Shown piece by piece: positions 26,025-38,400 of a stretch of 64,000 bases of DNA. The stretch is taken from NCBI GenBank assembly GCA_014843695.1, contig CM026400.1:10198438-10262437 (forward strand), read 5' to 3'. The notes below the pieces were generated by a model that was not told where the DNA came from, ran no database searches, and worked only from the letters and a program-made list of their open reading frames with translations. The DNA is from Archivesica marissinica. Lineage: Eukaryota > Mollusca > Bivalvia > Venerida > Vesicomyidae. The position numbers and the translations under genes are program-made. Numbering within the stretch: position 1 is the first letter of the stretch; every line of letters starts with the position of its first letter.

Positions 26025-27478
26025 AGATGTCAGTCTTGCACACACCGATGTCAGTCTTGCACCCTCCGATGTCGGTCTTGCACGCTGCAAGGTCAGTCTT
26101 GTACACTGATGTCAGTCTTGCCCACTGCGAGGTCAGTCCTGCACACTCCGATGTCAGTCTTGTACACTCCGATGTCAGTCTTGCACACTGCGAGGTCCGT
26201 CTTGCACCCTCCGAGGTCAGTCTTGAACACTCCGAGGTCAGTCTTGCACCCTCCGATGTCAGTCTTGCACACTTTGATGTCAGTCTTGCACACTCCGATG
26301 TCAGTCTTGCACCTTCCAATGCCAGTCGTGCACACAACAATGCCAGTCGTGCACACAACAATGCCAGTCTTGCACACTCCGATGTCAGTCTTGCACACAC
26401 CGATGTCAGTCTTGGACCCTCCGATGTCAGTCTTGTACACTCTGATGTCAGTCTTGCCCACTGCGAGGTCAGTCTTGCACCCTCCGATGTCAGTCTTGCA
26501 CACTGCGAGGTCAGTCCTGCACACTCCGATGTCAGTCTTGTACACTCCGAGGTCAGTCTTGCACACTGCGAGGTCAGTCCTGCATACTCCGATGTCAGTC
26601 TTGTACACTCCAATGTCAGTCTTGAACCCTCCGATGTCAGTATTGCACCCTCCGAGGTCAGTCTTTAACACTCCGATGTCAGTCTTGAACACTCCGATGT
26701 CAGTCTTGCACACTGCGAGGTCAGTCTTGCACCCTCCGAGGTCAGTCTTTAACACTCCGATGTCAGTCTTGTACACTCCGATGTCAGTCTTGCACACTGC
26801 GAGGTCAGTCTTGCACCCTCCGAGGTCAGTCTTGCACACTCCGATATCAGTCTTGTACACTCCGATATCAGTCTTGTACACTCCGATGTCAGTCTTGCAC
26901 ACTGCGAGGTCAGTCCTGCACACTCCGATGTCAGTCTTGTACACTCCGATGTCAGTCTTGAACACTCCGATGTCAGTCTTGCACACTGCGAGGTCAGTCT
27001 TGCACCCTCCGAGGTCAGTCTTTAACACTCCGATGTCAGTCTTGTACACTCCGATGTCAGTCTTGAACACTCCGATGTCAGTCTTGCACACTGCGAGGTC
27101 AGTCTTGCACCCTCGGAGGTCAGTCTTTAACACTCCGATGTCAGTCTTGCACCCTCCGAGGTCAGTCTTTAACACTCCGATGTCAGTCTTGCACTCTCCG
27201 AGGTCAGTCTTTAACACTCCGATGTCAGTCTTGTACACTCCGATGTCAGTCTTGAACACTCCGATGTCAGTCTTGCACACTGCGAGGTCAGTCTTGCACC
27301 CTCCGAGGTCAGTCTTGCACCCTCCGATGTCAGTCTTGCACACTCCGATGTCAGTCTTGCACACTCCGAGGTCAGTCTTGCACCCTCCGATGTCAGTCTT
27401 ACACCCTCCGAGTGCAGCCTTACACCCTCCGAATGCAGTCGTACACCCTCCGAGTGCAGTCTTACACCCTCCGAGTAC
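26025..27478. repeat. 21-bp minisatellite, about 69 copies
   Basis: The unit is GATGTCAGTCTTGCACACTC plus C, with GAGGTCAGT, TACACTCC, CACCCTCC and TTTAACACTCC variants. The unit is seven codons long without a stop, so open frames of 460 (plus) and 500 (minus) codons run through it. They are artefacts. The array begins in the tail of the SINE at 25775-26024. Confidence 0.94.
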
Positions 27479-28204
27479 GAACGGGTGGTGAGGGAGATAG
27501 AAAGGCTGGAAGCATCCATAATGAAGGATAAAGCGCATTTGAAGTATTTGGAAGAACTGTGAGGTCAGTGTACTTCTTAAGTATTGGTCTATCATTTAAC
27601 AACAGTAGAAATCCATTAGACAAACACAATGTCTGTTTCTTGTATTGTGGATTTGTTACAAACTGACAATGGGCTTTTAGTTTAAAACGCAGTTTGGAGC
27701 TTTTTAAGTTAGTTACGTAGGATGGAACTTTAGGCTAGAAAGGACACAAATAAGTTACTATGTAACTTTCTTCCCAACCCTAACTGTTTTGTTACAACTA
27801 TTCCTGTGTTATATGTTATTTTTAGGGAAGGCAACGAATAGCGATTTGGGTATTCAACTATTCGGACGTTCATTCGAATATTTGGATATTCGTTGCCATT
27901 CCTAGTTATTTTTGAATAAAATATTGTTTAAATAAGTTAGAGATACGTTATGGGGATTTATGTTATAAACGCATTATGTTATAAACGCATTATGAGTATT
28001 ATACTTGAAAAGCATCATGGGACCTTGTGTGTTAGTAACACATTCTGAGACTTGATGCACATAATGGATTTTTAAGTGATAGCCATTGAATAGGGGTTTA
28101 AGCTCGAAACGCATTGTTGGGCTTTAACCTAGAAACCCTTCTAGGGGTCTTAAGCTAGAAAGGCATATTGGGGTGTTACGTTTGACGTGAATTTTGTGGA
28201 AGTC
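27479..28204. other. Unique region with a small palindrome
   Basis: No gene was recognised. Positions 27826-27840 (GGAAGGCAACGAATA) and 27887-27902 (TATTCGTTGCCATTCC) are inverted repeats around 46 bases, forming a small MITE-like hairpin. Degenerate repeats with AAGC(T/A)(A/C)GAAA(C/G)GCAT occur at 28000-28170. Confidence 0.5.
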
Positions 28205-28372
28205 ATGATAGCGCAGTTGTAGCGCCCCGCTGGAACCGTTACGATTGTGACCGTATGCAAGGCATTTAAATTCCACATTGCTCGTTGAGCTGGACTCCAT
28301 CAGGAATGAGGTCTCGATGGTGATTAATATAACTTGTTTCGCAATCGGGCTAAAATAAATGTGTATATACTA
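28205..28372 (+). mobile_element. Decayed tRNA-derived SINE, family with TCGCAATCG tail
   Basis: The element starts near ATGATAGCGCAGTTGTAGCG and contains GGCATTTAAATTCCACATTG, CCATCAGGAATGAGGTCTCG and TTGTTTCGCAATCGGGCTAA. A second copy with the same landmarks is at 59560-59750. Confidence 0.7.
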
Positions 28373-28847
28373 AGTTAGATATGCATTATATGCCTTAAGC
28401 ATAAGGGCAAACAGTTCGTATCTTTAACTAAGAAACGTCGTCATTTCTATTTTTAGGTTTGACGAAACACCAAGATGTCAATTTTAATATTGCATAGTTT
28501 ACTATTAAATTGGTTAAAAACATGAAATATATTATTTCTGCATCCGATATGGATGTTCTTTCTTCAAAAGGTATTTAACTGCACCCTAGTAAAAGGCGAG
28601 TTCATATTATTCGTTTAACACCCCCGCAACAGATATAGAAAATCGCATTCACCTTGAATAATTATTTACCACGAAACTTGATTGAACCAACTTGTGGCGG
28701 GTTGCAGTTATTTCAATCGATTTTCGTGTATCGACGTTCTATAAACATGAAGTGTTGTATCACGTTGCATATGCCCTCACGAACAGCAAATTGTCTCCAT
28801 AGTATGCCATAGTATACCAATACCAGTGCACATGGTTAACAGTGTTC
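28373..28847. other. Unique spacer
   Basis: Nothing recognised; AT-rich. Confidence 0.45.
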
Positions 28848-29790
28848 GATTCCCTGCACCCAGGGAGTCGTGTGTTCCATTCCCAGCCCCTGCATCCAGC
28901 GAGGTCGTGAGTTCCAATCCCAGCCCCTGCATCCAGCGAGGTCATGAGTTCCATTCCCAGCCCCTGCATACAGGAAGTCGTGAGTTCCATTCCCAGCCCC
29001 TGCATCCAGCGAGGTCATGAGTTCCAATCCCAGCCCCTGCATCCAGCGAGGTCATGAGTTCCAATCCCAGCCCCTGCATCCAGCGAGGTCATGAGTTCCA
29101 TTCCCAGCCCCTGCATACAGGAAGTCGTGAGTTCCATTCCCAGCCCCTGCATCCAGCGAGGTCATGAGTTCCAATCCCAGCCCCTGCATCCAGCGAGGTC
29201 ATGAGTTCCAATCCCAGCCCCTGCATCCAGCGAGGCCATGAGTTCCAATCCCAGCCCCTGCATCCAGCGAGGTCGTGAGTTCCAATCCCAGCCCCTGCAT
29301 CCAGCGAGGTCATGAGTTCCAATCCCAGCCCCTGCATCCAGCGAGGTCATGAGTTCCAATCCCAGCCCCTGCATCCAGCGAGGCCATGAGTTCCAATCCC
29401 AGCCCCTGCATCCAGCGAGGTCGTGAGTTCCAATCCCAGCCCCTGCATCCAGCGAGGTCATGAGTTCCAATCCCTGCATCCAGCGAGGTCGTGAGTTCCA
29501 ATCCCAGCCCCTGCATCCAGCGAGGTCATGAGTTCCAATCCCAGCCCCTGCATCCAGCGAGGTCGTGAGTTCCAATCCCAGCCCCTGCATCCAGCGAGGT
29601 CGTGAGTTCCATTCCCAGCCCCTGCATCCAGCGAGATCATGAGTTCCAATCCCAGCCCCTGCATCCAGCGAGGTCGTGAGTTCCAATCCCAGCCCCTGCA
29701 TCCAGGAAGTCGTGGGTTCCATTCCCAGCCTCTGCATCCAGACGTAAATCCAGGTGTTCTTGGTTTCCATTCCCAGCCCCTGCATGCATA
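28848..29790. repeat. 37-bp minisatellite
   Basis: The unit contains AGCCCCTGCATCCAGCGAGG then TC(A/G)TGAGTTCCAATCCC, in about 25 copies. Units with CATACAGGAAGTCGTGAGTT recur at 28970 and 29110, showing duplication in multi-unit blocks. The minus-strand open frame of 207 codons is an artefact. Confidence 0.94.
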
Positions 29791-29894
29791 TATAGGGAGC
29801 GAGGGGGAGATATATATAGGGAACGATGCTTGATAACTAATTTAGGTAATGGTTTTATTTGCTCTATGCATATATATATGTATAGGTATAGGTA

Positions 29895-30120
29895 GTTGAC
29901 TTCGAAATCACTTGCCCCTCACTGCTGTAAGTTCCAAACCCGACAGAGGCGTCGAATTCTTTCATGTGAGGAAGCTATCCATCTGGCTTGCCGAAGGTCG
30001 ATGGATATACCCGGATGCCCGTCAGTGCCTGAAATACGGAGGGGCACCCTGGGTCTTTCTCCACCACTACTAGCTGGAGAGTCGTCGTATGACCGAACTG
30101 ATGTCTGTTAGACGTTAAAA
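29895..30120 (+). mobile_element. SINE with a mollusc-type conserved tail
   Basis: The 3' half reads GAGGAAGCTATCCATCTGGC, then CTTGCCGAAGGTCG, CGGAGGGGCACCCTGGGTCT, TTCTCCACCACTACTAGCTG and GTATGACC, and ends GACGTTAAAACAACAACAAA. I know near-identical tails (GGGGTCTTCCTCCACCA, CATATGACC) from bivalve SINEs, which supports the taxonomic guess. A diverged copy is at 63025-63212. Confidence 0.75.
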
Positions 30121-30182
30121 CAACAACAAACAATAACTCAAAACTGGGAACACATTATGTGACATAGACGACCAGAAAGCCC

Positions 30183-30758
30183 GCTAGTGCTTGTACCGCT
30201 AGCTCAAGCTTGTACCGCTAGCTCAAGCATGTACCACTAGCTCAGGCTTGTACCGCTAGCTCAAGCTTGTACCGCTAGCTCAGGCTTGTACTGCTAGCTC
30301 ATGCTTGTACCACTAGCTCAAGCTTGTACCGCTAGCTCAGGCTTGTACCGCTAGCTCAGGCTTGTACCGCTAGCTCAGGCTTGTACCGCTAGCTCAGGCT
30401 TGTACCGCTAGCTCAAGCTTGTACCGCTAGCTCAGGCTTGTACCGCTAGCTCAAGCTTGTACCGCTAGCCCAGGCTTGTACTGCTAGCTCAGGCTTGTAC
30501 CGCTAGCTCAAGCTGGTACCGCTAGCTCAGGCTTGTACCGCTAGCTCAGGCTTGTACCGCTAGCTCAGACTTGTACTGCTAGCTCAGGCTTGTACCGCTA
30601 GCTCAGGTTTGTACCGCTAGCTCAGGCTTGTACCGCTAGCTCAGGCTTGTACCGCTAGCTCTCAGGCTTGTACCGCTAGCTCAGGCTTGTACCGCTAGCC
30701 CAGGCTTGTACCGCTAGCCCAGGCTTGTACAGCTAGCTCAAGCTTGTACCGCTTGTAT
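30183..30758. repeat. 19-bp minisatellite
   Basis: The unit is CTTGTACCGCTAGCTCAGG (or CAAG), in about 30 copies. One unit has a CTCT expansion at 30658. Confidence 0.94.
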
Positions 30759-31294
30759 TGCCTATGGATAACATGCACCGCTTATGGATAGGATAACATG
30801 CACGCCACATGCGTAGTCTAGTTTAGGTCTAATCATAATTATATATACATATACTACATACATATACTGACTGTAACACATGTATTACATACATACACAT
30901 ATATTACATACATACACTATTTATAACACTATTAGATTCGGTCCTCACTTTGCGTAGTCAAACGATACATATCAAATAACAAAGCACAGCAAATTATTAA
31001 ATGCTGTGATATATTGTTCTGTGACGAACTTATCAGAGTGGTCTCCCTTAAATGTATAACTAACTCTACATCCCGTATGGAATAGAAGAGTATCCTGATT
31101 TATTTTCTAGATATATTTTATTTATTGTTTTAGCTGAGGTATAGAAAAATACGAAAACTAAACTAATTGATATACTTGATATAAAATAAATAAACATTAA
31201 CATTTAACTGGCTCAGTCTAAGAATTTACCACAATTTAGAGACGCTCTATGAAATTACAGAACTTAACAACAAGTGTTTTATTTCCTAGATTAT
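30759..31294. other. AT-rich spacer with ATACATA microsatellite
   Basis: Positions 30838-30925 hold an irregular ATACATACATATAC-type microsatellite. No gene was recognised. Confidence 0.5.
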
Positions 31295-31466
31295 ACCTAT
31301 ATCCCCACCCCGAGTCAATAGCTAGATTTACAAGTTGTCGTCATCCATGCATGGCTACGTGCCTCACGCACCTTAATACTATACACCTATATCCCCACCC
31401 CGAGTCAATAGCTAGATTTACAAGTTGTCGTCCCTCATGCATGGCTACCTGCCTCACGCACCTTAG
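31295..31466. repeat. Tandem duplication, two copies of about 82 bp
   Basis: CCTATATCCCCACCCCGAGT at 31297 and 31386 starts two nearly identical copies, each ending CCTCACGCACCTTA, separated by about 8 bases. This is a two-copy stage of minisatellite formation. Confidence 0.88.
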
Positions 31467-31787
31467 ACTAGTAGTAAGTATTAGTGAGAATGCGAGTGAC
31501 TTTCTTGTTGATATATGGCGAATAATAAAATAAACATTGGACACCAAGTTATGTCAACATTGGTACACATCTTTCTCTTTATGTTTGATTAACCCATTGT
31601 CGAACTATGGAGTAAGTTATATTGTTCCGTTATAAAATTGTGATTTTGTAATTCCATAAGATGCAATATGTTCTCGAATATCACGTGGAATGCATTTCAT
31701 TTCGTGAAATCCTTAAGTCTGTACGGAATGTCCGCATACAGACTGATCGCATATCCCACATATACATGTACAGGGTTTTACTGCTAA

Positions 31788-31793
31788 TTTAAT
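31788..31793 (-). terminator. Possible polyadenylation signal of the CNBD gene (ATTAAA on minus strand)
   Basis: This lies about 400 bases past the CNBD stop codon, just beyond the 32-bp array. A canonical AATAAA on the minus strand is next found at 31283-31278. Neither is supported beyond the hexamer. Confidence 0.25.
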
Positions 31794-31794
31794 G

Positions 31795-32178
31795 TTGCGG
31801 CGACGTTAGGATACCGTGCGATCATGCAAGGTCGGTGTTAGGATACCGTGCGATCATGCAATGTCGGTGTCACAGGGATTCGGCACGTTTGGGGGTACTA
31901 GTATATATATTTAAGTATACTAGTACCCCCAAACGTGCCGAATCCCTGTGGTCGGTGTTAGGATACCGTACGGTCCTGCAAGGTCGGTGTTAGGATACCG
32001 TACGATCATGCAAGGTCGGTGTTAGGATACCGTACGATCATGCAAGGTCGGTGTTAAGATACCGTACGGTCCTGCAAGGTCGGTGTTAGGATACCGTACG
32101 GTCATGCAAGGTCGGTGTTAGGATACCGTACGGTCCTGCAAGGTCGGTGTTAGGATACCGTACGGTCATGCAAGGTCG
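31795..32178. repeat. 32-bp minisatellite directly after the CNBD stop codon
   Basis: Units contain GGTCGGTGTTAGGATACCGT then ACGGTCCTGCAA (or CGATCATGCAA), in about 10 copies, interrupted by an 80-bp palindrome. On the minus strand (the CNBD sense) each unit has CCTAACACCGACCTTGCAGG, which looks like a branch point followed by an acceptor AG, although the distance is short. The array would lie in the 3' UTR if polyadenylation is beyond it. Confidence 0.93.
31871..31950. mobile_element. 80-bp perfect palindromic hAT-like MITE with 8-bp target duplication
   Basis: The left arm 31871-31905 (starting CACAGGGATTCGGCACGTTT) and the right arm 31916-31950 are exact reverse complements over 35 bases, around a 10-base spacer. 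GTCGGTGT stands immediately on both sides (31863-31870 and 31951-31958), whereas an uninterrupted array unit has it once. This gives a clean 8-bp target site duplication, the hallmark of hAT transposition. The element has no coding capacity. Confidence 0.85.
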
Positions 32179-32196
32179 TACAACAATAGTTTGATG

Positions 32197-32409
32197 TCAG
32201 TTTGCTAAAAGTATCTTATATCGATCCAGCGAATGTTCACTTGTTGATACCTTTGCAAATGAAGATTCGTTTTCTGATTTATGCGTATCTATCATGGACC
32301 TTTCGGTGTGCAAAGTGCTTCCGGTTCCGGTTGAGGATTCGCTGCGGTTACATATTGGTTTTCTCCTGATAACTATTTTGTTTCCCGGTTTTGGTGGAGG
32401 CTCCATTTC
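32197..32409 (-). CDS. CNBD gene terminal exon 6
   Basis: The exon starts after TTATTTCAAG in phase 0 and encodes EMEPPPKPGNKIVIRRKPIC and 50 further polar residues ending ILLAN, then TGA. No domain was recognised. The phase matches the exon 5 donor at 35621 (and also a possible donor six bases earlier, after GCAG at 35627). Confidence 0.75.
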   Translation of the reverse strand, partial: EMEPPPKPGNKIVIRRKPICNRSESSTGTGSTLHTERSMIDTHKSENESSFAKVSTSEHSLDRYKILLAN

Positions 32410-35400
32410 CTTGAAATAAGAAAAAGAAAACGTTTAACATTTCGAAAACTAGTACTCGCATTAACTCGTTATCGAATATAGTTAAAAATCTTTAGGTTAC
32501 GTCCCTTGCATATAATCCACCATTTGTTAAAGTATAGCCACGCAAATCGATACTGATACTATAGTCGACCATTTGCTCTACGATGATACATGAATGTACA
32601 TATCATCTTCCGCTGCTACTCGTATTATATTGAGAACTCACACATGATTTAAAATGTACGTTGTTTTGGTTTGCTACATTTATTAATAAAGATGAATCCA
32701 ATAAGTAAGGATACAAATCGTAAATACACACAATATATTTCGTCAACATTCCTGATATCAGCCGGCACCTGTTTTCGGCCTTTGTTTATTCATGTGATTT
32801 TTGTTTACATTCGGAAAGTGAATGACGTCATTTCTATCACAACAGCTGCTTTGGTACTTATGGTGTTAACATTTTACTTATTAAAGAGCAAACTGCGCAT
32901 AAAGCAGATACATTTTCACATTTTATTTGAAAGTATGCAAATGTTGATGTTTTAATTATTCCCATTTATGTGTAGCCTAAAAATCCCTTAATTAAACAGA
33001 GGTAACTTGAATATTAGAAATATGTGTTTGTTTTTGTAAAATAAGAAATTTCGTCGTCTGCTCAGGAAGGTCACGTGATAGTTATGCGACAATGTCATAA
33101 TGCGCATTTTACAGGTCAATTCAAATATAGTGTTCCACTTACAGCTTTTTAACATTTTTTCTTCAAAAATACTATTGTCCAAGATATTTACTAGTATTTA
33201 TGCTAATTCAGTTTCATCCATTTATTTCAAATCCAACCTGGCATCTCTATTCACCAATTGTACTGACAAATGCATATCAGGCTGTTAGAGACATGGGTGT
33301 GTCAGTAAAATCGACAGCAAGACGGTATGGTGTGCCACTCTCCACATTAAGTGACATTTCTCTCCATGTCACAACTTAACTCATATTGAACAGTAATCAT
33401 AATTTGTTGGGTGTTAAATTCCTCCGTTTCGAGTAACAATTATAACTATGCCCAATGTTAATTAGCTTTTTGGAACTTAACTGTAATCAACATTTCTGTT
33501 ACATGAATTTTCACGGTCGGCCGATAATAGGTACTTTTTTCAACGCCATGTTGAAATCATAAGCAAGTGAAAGTGTATTATTTTATTTTGAACATTTGTT
33601 ATGCAATCTCAGTTTAGACAATTGAATTAAATGCAAACATGATCACTTTATTTAGTAATATTAGTCCCCTTGCCATAAAAGAGACTGACTAGAAGACATT
33701 CACCAAAAAGCATTAGACGGCCGATTACCGGTACGCCAATGGTATATATTATTTTTCATTTTGTACTGCGGTATTAGCTACAGATTCTGTAATACAATGC
33801 ACTGTCCTCCAAAAATCTAAAATGACTAATCTCTTCAGGAGGCGTCACTCATATGGGCAACCGGTTGCGACAATAAATAAACGTAAAACACACACGATAA
33901 TAACGTGCACGTGTTGGACTACTGCAGTGGACGCCACTCGCCTGTTCCTGCAGACATCACACGCCTGTACTTGCAGACGTCACTCGCCTTTACCTGCATA
34001 CGTCGCTCATCTGTACCTACAGATGTCATTTGCATGTAGATGTAGACGTCACTCACGTGTACATGCAGACGTCACTCACTTGTATTTGCAGACGTCGCTC
34101 ACCTGTACCTGCAGACGTCGCTCCCCTGTACTTGCAGATATCACTCGCCTGTACATGTAGACGTCACTCACCTGTACCTGCAGACGTCGCTCCCCTGTAC
34201 TTGCAGATATCACTCGCCTGTACATGTAGACGTCACTCACATGTACATGTAGACGTCACTCACCTGTACATGTAGACGTCACTCACCTGTACCTGCAGAT
34301 GTCACTCGTCTGTACCTGCAGACGTCACTCACCTGTGTATGCAGACGTCACTCACCTGTACTTGCAGAGGCCATGCACCTGTACTTGCAGATTCCATGCA
34401 CCTTTACTTGCAGACGTCACTCACCAGTACCTGTATAGGTCACTCACCTGTACCTGCATACGTCATTCACCTGTACTTGCAGACGTCACTCACCTGTACC
34501 TTCAGACAGCACTCACCTATACCTGCAGACAGCACTCATCTGTACATGTAGACATCACTCGCCTGTATATGTAGACGTCACTCACTTGTATTTGCAGACG
34601 TCACTCACTTGTACCTGCAGACGTCACTCACTTGTACCTGCAGACGTCACTCACCTGTACTTGCAGACGCCATGCACCTGTACTTACAGATTCCATGCAC
34701 CTTTACTTGCAGACGTCACTCACCTGTACCTGCAGAGGTCACTCACCTGTACCTGCAGACGTCATTCACCTGTACCTGCAGACGTCACCCACCTGTACCT
34801 GCAGACAGCACTCACATCTAGATGCAGACAGCACTCATCTTTACATGTAGACATCACTCGCCTGTACATGCAGACGTCACTCACCTGTACCTGCATACAT
34901 CACTCACCTGTACATGCAGACATTACTCATCTGTACATGTAGACGTCACTCGCATGTACATGCAGACGTCACTCACCTGTACATGTAGACATCACTCACT
35001 TGTACCTGCAGACGTCTCTCACCTGTACATACAGACGTCGCTCCCCTGTACTTGCAGACATCACTCACATGTACATGTAGACGTCACTCGCATGTACATG
35101 CAGACGTCACTCACTTGTACATGTAGACGTCACTCACCTGTACTTACAGATGTCACTTGCCTGTATATACATGCAGACGTCACTCACCTGTACCTGCAGA
35201 TGTCACTCACCTGTACATGCAGACGTCACTCACCTGTACTTGCAAATGCCATACACCTGTACCTGAAGAGGTCACTCACCTGTACCTACAGACGTCACAT
35301 GTACATGTAGACGTCACTCGCCTGTACCTGCAGACGTCATTCACCTGTACCTGCATACGTCACTCACCTGTACCTGCAGACGTCACTCACCTGTACGTGC

Positions 35401-38400
35401 AGACGTAACTCACCTGTACTTGCGTACATCACTCACCTGTACATGTAAACGTCACTCACCTGTACTTGCAGACGTCACTCGCCTGTACATGTAAACGTCA
35501 CTCACCTGTACTTGCAGACGTAATTCACCTGTACTTGCATACGTCACTCACCTGTACCTGCAGACGTCACTCACCTGTACATGCAGACGTCACTCGCCTG
35601 TACCTGCAGACATCACTCACCTGTACCTGCAGCCGTCGCAGCTTGGAGACATTCGGCATATCTTTAGGATTATCCTTCATCAACCATTCGGCAACCTTCA
35701 ATTCCAAATGATTGAGATTGGTCTCCGGCCGACGACGTTCAAATCTTGTTACATGTCTTGGTTTTACATTGCAAGCCGAGTCTAAATCTATGTGCTGTTG
35801 AAGAACGTTAGTTGAACGACTGCTGTCTCCCACATTAGCAGCACTATGAATACGACTGAATGCTTTGGGCAAATGTTCTGATGAAATTCCTGACAAATGA
35901 GTAACAGGACTGCTGCCGACACATTCTGCGCGCATGCCACGATCACTAATTGTAGCTTGAAATGTTTCCGAATCTTCAGAAACATCATTTGGAACATTTT
36001 GATGAGCTACAGTATCAATTTCAAGGTTTTGTTCGTTTAGATTTGTGAATGCCACTACAGTGACCGGTTCTATTTCCAAGTCGGAATTGTCACCGCCGCT
36101 CTCTGCAGCTCCCGCCATGTTTGCCGCCATTATAAGCGTATGTGGAATCCTGATTGAATGCACGTGGTCGTTCTGCTGTTTCTGGCGCGCATTATTCTTC
36201 TCCTTCTTGTAGGCCTGGAGCCTTAATTTGGATCGTTGTCTGGCCCTGATCATATAAAAAACACTCCCTGGTCCCTCAATATCAAGCAACGGTCCCTGGT
36301 GATTGAAAAACAGCTTCTCCGCGATCTGTACAGATGTTTCTGGCCTTTTCTTCTTGTTGTCGTCTGCTGCTGGCGGAGGATTATGTAGTAAATGTAATTT
36401 CATTTGCAGAAGTTTAAGTAATGGCACGACATCATATTCCTTTAAGACAGATGTTCGCGTGACAAGCTTCTTCTCCAAGTTTCTGCGCATGGTGTCAATT
36501 GTTCTCTGATGCTTCTTAACGAATAACCTCTCGTAATGTCTCATTTCCAGCACGAGAACTTCTGTTCTCTCCGTGCACACAGCTGTAGTCATGTATGTAT
36601 CCATCTCCATCAGGACTTCCACTTCACCTAAAACAATAAAGACTGTTCTGTCTGACAGTACGTAATCCAGTATGTAAGTCAACATTTGTTCAGTAACTGT
36701 GACCATCAATGTTTATAAGTAACTCATTTCTTAAAGCAGCCCTATATCGTATGAAATAAAAGATATTTAAAAAATTCAAATTGTGCGTATGGTTAGCAAT
36801 GCTGCAACGCATTCTTATATTATAATTTGTATAATTATGGTCAATTAGTAAACAGTGTTTATTTGCGATAAAACAAACTCGAAACCGAAAGAAGGACTTT
36901 CCGAGTCGGTGGGTCACGCACTTGTTTACAATCGGAACGCATCGTCCGCACTTATTTACATTCGGAATGCATCGTCCCCATTTGTCAGTAATTTACGCCT
37001 TGTTTCTCCATGGTATTGGTCACACGTTGTCTTTTTTGCTTGAATTACTTGAGATTCATACCTCTGTTATTTAAGTCTTATAGGGACATGTCTATATTCC
37101 CGCGAGGGGTTCGACATTAGAGGAAGATAGATAGATATTATTTCATGTTCAAAATACGACATTCCAACGTGCTTTTCTACATCCGCTGTTGTTTCACGCA
37201 TGCGTGCTGTGCATGTTTACAGTTTGTGTGTTGATAAACACACATTTCGTTTGTTGATAAACAATTCGTGTATACGACGGTGTATATTTATTGGATTTTT
37301 ATCGTTCCTGAGGGACTATATCGATTTTTGTAAACACACATACATTAGTATTTATATTTTACCAAACAAACATCCTTTATTACGACATATTGCTGCTATA
37401 AACAAGTGTAAGTCAACAATTTCATCAGCACGTTGATGTCCCCTAAATGAAAAACCACATCTCATGACAGAAAGTAAATGAGAAAGTGTACATCTTAGTT
37501 GTCACATATCGACTGATATCCTTCCTACCAAATTAGATATGTAAGATCTTATGAGTGCTGAGTTCATAAGCATATTTTATGAAACTAGTTTTGGAATTCT
37601 GCTAATAAGCGAGCCTTTTTGCGAGCTACATAGAAAACTTCCACAAACGAGTTTCATAAAATATGTCCTGAAATCACTACGAGTGTAAGATTCTTTTTAT
37701 CACATTACCATTAGGGTTTTAATAATAAGTTTGCACAATATAACGTTGCTACTTTCCTTTTGGCATCAAGCGTCAGCGCAAACTGTCATGACGTCACTAA
37801 AGTGTCATGACGCCACTATGCAAAACTGCGTTATATTTATGTTTTAAACAGCGTTATAATTACGGCGAGACTTATGTTAAAACGTCGTATGTCTCATCGT
37901 TAACGTTATGTACCAATTCACGTAGAAATAAGCATAATTTAAAGTTTTACGTTACAAATTATAAGGATTATTCTCTCCACCAAACAGAATCCTTCCAGGT
38001 GTTATTACACGTGTGTTAATATAAGATAATATGTGATTGCCGAATTACAATGTATATGTATATACATGATGTGCCTTATAATCTGTTAACTTATTTCACA
38101 TCTGATTCATGCTCGTATGTAATATTGTATTTTGGAATGTATTACATATGCAATCAAATATGGTTAAATCAAATCACTGAATACAAGCACGTGTGTTGAT
38201 GAAAGAAAATATGTACTGGCTCTATTATACTGAGTTCAAGCAAATTTATGTGATAAAATGACATACTTACCCAAAGATTCGTTTTTACCGAGATAACAGA
38301 GTTTGAGGAGTTTTGAGCTAGTATCTCTCTTTTTGAGCGATGGCGGCAAATTTTCCGCCACTTCCGGTTGTCGTTTCTGTTTCTTCTCTTTTATCAATCT

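Noticed and set aside
26093..27595. Open frames of 500 (minus) and 460 (plus) codons
   Set aside because: A 21-bp unit, seven codons without stop on both strands, explains them.
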